DNA from: Gymnothorax reevesii
Taxonomy: Eukaryota > Chordata > Actinopteri > Anguilliformes > Muraenidae
Length of the DNA: 64,000 nucleotides
Assembly (NCBI GenBank): GCA_029721435.1
Contig: CM056574.1
Location: 75,931,501-75,995,500 of the forward strand
Direction: 5' to 3'
Part shown: piece by piece, positions 61,626 to 64,000 of the stretch
Numbering within the stretch: position 1 is the first letter of the stretch
Layout: the number at the start of each line of letters is the position of its first letter
Position numbers and translations under genes: made by a program
The notes under the pieces: generated by a model
Told to the model about the DNA's origin: nothing
Database searches by the model: none
The model's input: only the letters and a program-made list of their open reading frames with translations

Positions 61626-62960
61626 CTTCTTGTGCTGTACAAAAAGTGGGAGCCGAACTCAGGTCTTGCGAATGTAATACACAGTGGATGCGGACCTGAT
61701 TAGGGCCATCGTACAGGACAATGGCTAAAAAGAGAAAAAGCTGTGCATGTGCAGAGGGATAAACCCAATAGTGACAGCCTTAAAGGGCAAAGCTCACATG
61801 AAATAGAACTGTCAATAGCGAGTGTGTCCTGCCTGTGCTTGCACACGTGCGTAAATGGCGAGGCATTGATTCACACTAACATTGCACAGTTGCTTGGGGT
61901 ATGTTCCTCCACTCCTCCTGTCGTGCTGCTGTCAACTGTTAACATAATGCATTCTAACAGCAATGAAATCATAGGCTAAATTCAGTGGGCTACAGAATAA
62001 TAATTTACTTATTAATAGGCCAATGCTTTGCGTTGATTCAACTGGTCCAGATTGCAATGAAATATTACCGTTCTCTCTCGGTATTGCATGGGTTGATAAA
62101 AAAAGTGGCATGTGGCAATTAAATAAGCTATAAAAAGCACGCAGCTCAAGCTATTTGCACAGGTATGCAATTTTGAATAAAAATACAGCAAATGCAAGTC
62201 CAGATGAATGATTGTTATCTTACCTAATCGGGGAGAACAGGCAGCACCTGCTAAGTGTGCTCTCGGAGTGAACCTTTTGTTAATCATGAAAGTGACTGAG
62301 AACAGGTCAGGACTAATTATTGTTTTAAACGGATGTTTTGTGCACCCCAATTCTCAGTTCTGGTTCCGCCGCTGTACTGAATTTAGATCTCACATGGAGA
62401 GAAATTGTGTCTTCAGAAGCCAATTAGGATCATTGGAAAATGTGTCAATAAAGGAAAATGATAGAGAACTCGCCAGGACTAATTCTTGTCATAGAGACGT
62501 GTCTGCGCCCACCCAATTCCCAGTTTTAGCGCCGCGGCAGTGCTGTAGTGTACCGTTTTGCAAATATTAGGCAGTTGTCAAGCACGTGAGCACTGACGTT
62601 GATTCTAACCCAACAAATCGACAAAACAGCTTTTTAGATCATGTAAGTACTTTGTTAGGGATTTATCTTTGTGCAAGGTACTGAAGAGCTTTGAAATTAA
62701 AAGCTTTTGTCGTTCGCTATTAATTATGAAGAAAAAGTTACTTTCTGTTTTACTGAAAGGCTTGTGTCATCTGTGTCTTAGGTTTATTGGCATGACTGGT
62801 TATTAATTAGGATTAAAACATAATAGGAGTTAAACTGGCGTATGAGTTGCAGCTGTAAAAAACCAAATAAAAAATATTTGAGATACAGATATCTTATTGA
62901 TGCCGTAAATGAAAAGGAAAAAAGGCTGTCATGGGGCTAAAATAGACTAAAATATGGGGT
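61626..62960. other. Unassigned DNA with a diverged short duplication
   Basis: No gene is recognised. About 62300-62400 and 62465-62550 share an ordered set of phrases (gagaac, caggactaatt, acccaattc, cagtt, ccgc, tgctg/tgtactg), so an old ~165-bp tandem duplication is likely. The rest shows no structure I can name. Confidence 0.4.
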
Positions 62961-63003
62961 GGACTAGTAAACCTGGGTCATTACTGGTCCTGGTGTCTCG
63001 TTG

Positions 63004-63020
63004 AAAAAAAAAAAAAAAAA
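63004..63020 (+). repeat. A-rich tract
   Basis: A 17-nt A run after ctggtgtctcgttg. It could be the tail of a retroposon, but no matching direct repeat was found. Confidence 0.5.
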
Positions 63021-63149
63021 TTCTATCCCTGATATACAAAAAAGAATGGTATATTTATTCAAAGCAATGCTGTCTTCATATTTTGGAGACACATATTTGC
63101 ACCTCGAATTCCTAGAGTGCTCTTTATTTTCGATAATGGCAATTTTATT

Positions 63150-63520
63150 TGGTTTATTTTGGTTGGTTGGTTGTTCTTTCCTTCTCTTTGTTTGCCTGTG
63201 CCACGCTTGACTTCGCCTCGTACTCTTTGTGATTCTATTCTGACTGGACCGTCCCTGATTACGATTTTTGGCTCTGTTTTGGATTTCTGTCTGCATCTGT
63301 TTTTTGAACCCTTTTCTGACCGCGAGTACTGTGATTGCTGCCCTGGTTTTCGACTCGGATTCAGCCCAACTGGATTGTGATTTTTCGATTGTGGACTTTG
63401 TACCTTTGCCTTCTGCCCTGCGGTGGGTTTCCCCCCTCACTTAATAAATTCCTATCTACTGCATTGCTTGGTTCTCGCTTCTGGTTCTTGAGCGTATCCT
63501 CACAGGAATTGCATAAAGAC
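63150..63520 (+). repeat. Possible LTR-derived fragment with polyadenylation signal
   Basis: A pyrimidine-rich stretch of repeated gatt/ctg phrases (ttgcctgtgcc, ctgattacgattttt, gattgctgccctgg) leads to AATAAA at 63443-63448 and actgcattgcttggttctc. This layout resembles the R-U5 part of fish LTR elements. No inverted ends or duplications were located, so the call is tentative. Confidence 0.3.
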
Positions 63521-64000
63521 ATTTCAAATGGTCTTATTTCATTTGACCAATCATGAGACACATGCATTGCTTCCAATCCCTGAATAAAGAAAAGCGTGAG
63601 AAGTCTGGAGTCGTAATTGGTATGTGTTATAAATGAAAACTGGCCAAATCTGATCATGTTGAGAGTTACTGGTGTTTCTGAAATGGTAATTTAAATGAAT
63701 GATTGAAAACTGGTTGTGACCAGTCATTACTTTTAAGTGATTGTTTTGAGCCTCTCCTATCGCCAGTTCACCCGCTGCCACTGGTGTCGACACATTCTGG
63801 TTTTTTCACTGAATGTTGGCCATACCTTAGGGCAAATCTCAGCAAATTCCCTGAGTCGTGGCCCGGAACTTGGTCAAATGTATTTCGTGTACACGTGGCC
63901 TTTGGAAATCTTCATTTCAGAACATATTTTTTTGAACAAATATCTTCCTATCTCGGCAGTATGACATCAATTTCAGCAAATTCTTATTTCATTCATTGGG
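63521..64000. other. Unassigned DNA at window end
   Basis: No recognisable gene, repeat or structure; short open frames only. Confidence 0.4.

Noticed and set aside
63000..63440. Open frame of 158 codons on the minus strand
   Set aside because: It is low-complexity and basic, spans the A tract, and matches no domain I recognise; it overlaps a probable LTR-like repeat.

Overview
The window looks like teleost fish nuclear DNA that is almost entirely repetitive. Evidence: a Tc1-like transposon with an open transposase, a Gypsy-type LTR retroelement whose gag has a SCAN-like segment, hAT-type elements with 8-bp target duplications, a tRNA-derived SINE, and several fish-style 'agcgcccc' tandem-repeat families. 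I see no complete host gene. Species cannot be assigned from the sequence alone. Family letters A-G below are my own labels.

Layout. (1) 1-30509: head-to-tail copies of family A. Each copy has a GC-rich 5' hairpin beginning agggcccgagcacc, a (TTC)n tract, a run of ~910-bp monomers, and a 3' end with the palindrome gctgcttgcagc followed by tttaatta. One copy carries a Tc1-like element (9645-11274) with an open 339-codon transposase. (2) 30510-37463: related family B. (3) 37464-40293: serially abutting 5' ends of family C, a 1.4-kb family D element, and a family C copy with a 152-bp satellite, all set in (ATT)n. (4) 40294-42456: a frameshifted TTF/ZMYM-type zinc-finger fragment and unassigned DNA, ending in another terminal palindrome. 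(5) 42457-45806: family B, split by a SINE. (6) 45807-51604: family A again, the last copy fused to family E. (7) 51605-56356: families E, F and G. (8) 56357-59700: a broken Gypsy-type retroelement in the unusual order integrase-LTR-gag. (9) 59738-61409: a hAT-type element with a second hAT-type element nested inside it. (10) 61365-64000: a small retroelement zinc-motif fragment, a possible LTR fragment, and otherwise unassigned DNA.

The most interesting signal is that families A-F, although different in body sequence, share one end architecture: a 5' hairpin, then attgtttt, then an ATT or TTC microsatellite, monomers with agcgccccct boxes, and in several families a 12-nt 3' palindrome. The hairpins show compensatory base-pair changes between families, and the 5' arm is also complementary to the 3' end. 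This is compatible with non-autonomous hairpin-ended (Helentron/HINE-like or other single-strand-transposing) elements that insert into TTA microsatellite and concatenate head-to-tail. That mechanism is inference; no autonomous partner is present. The same repeats are dense in CTCF-like and ETS-like motifs.
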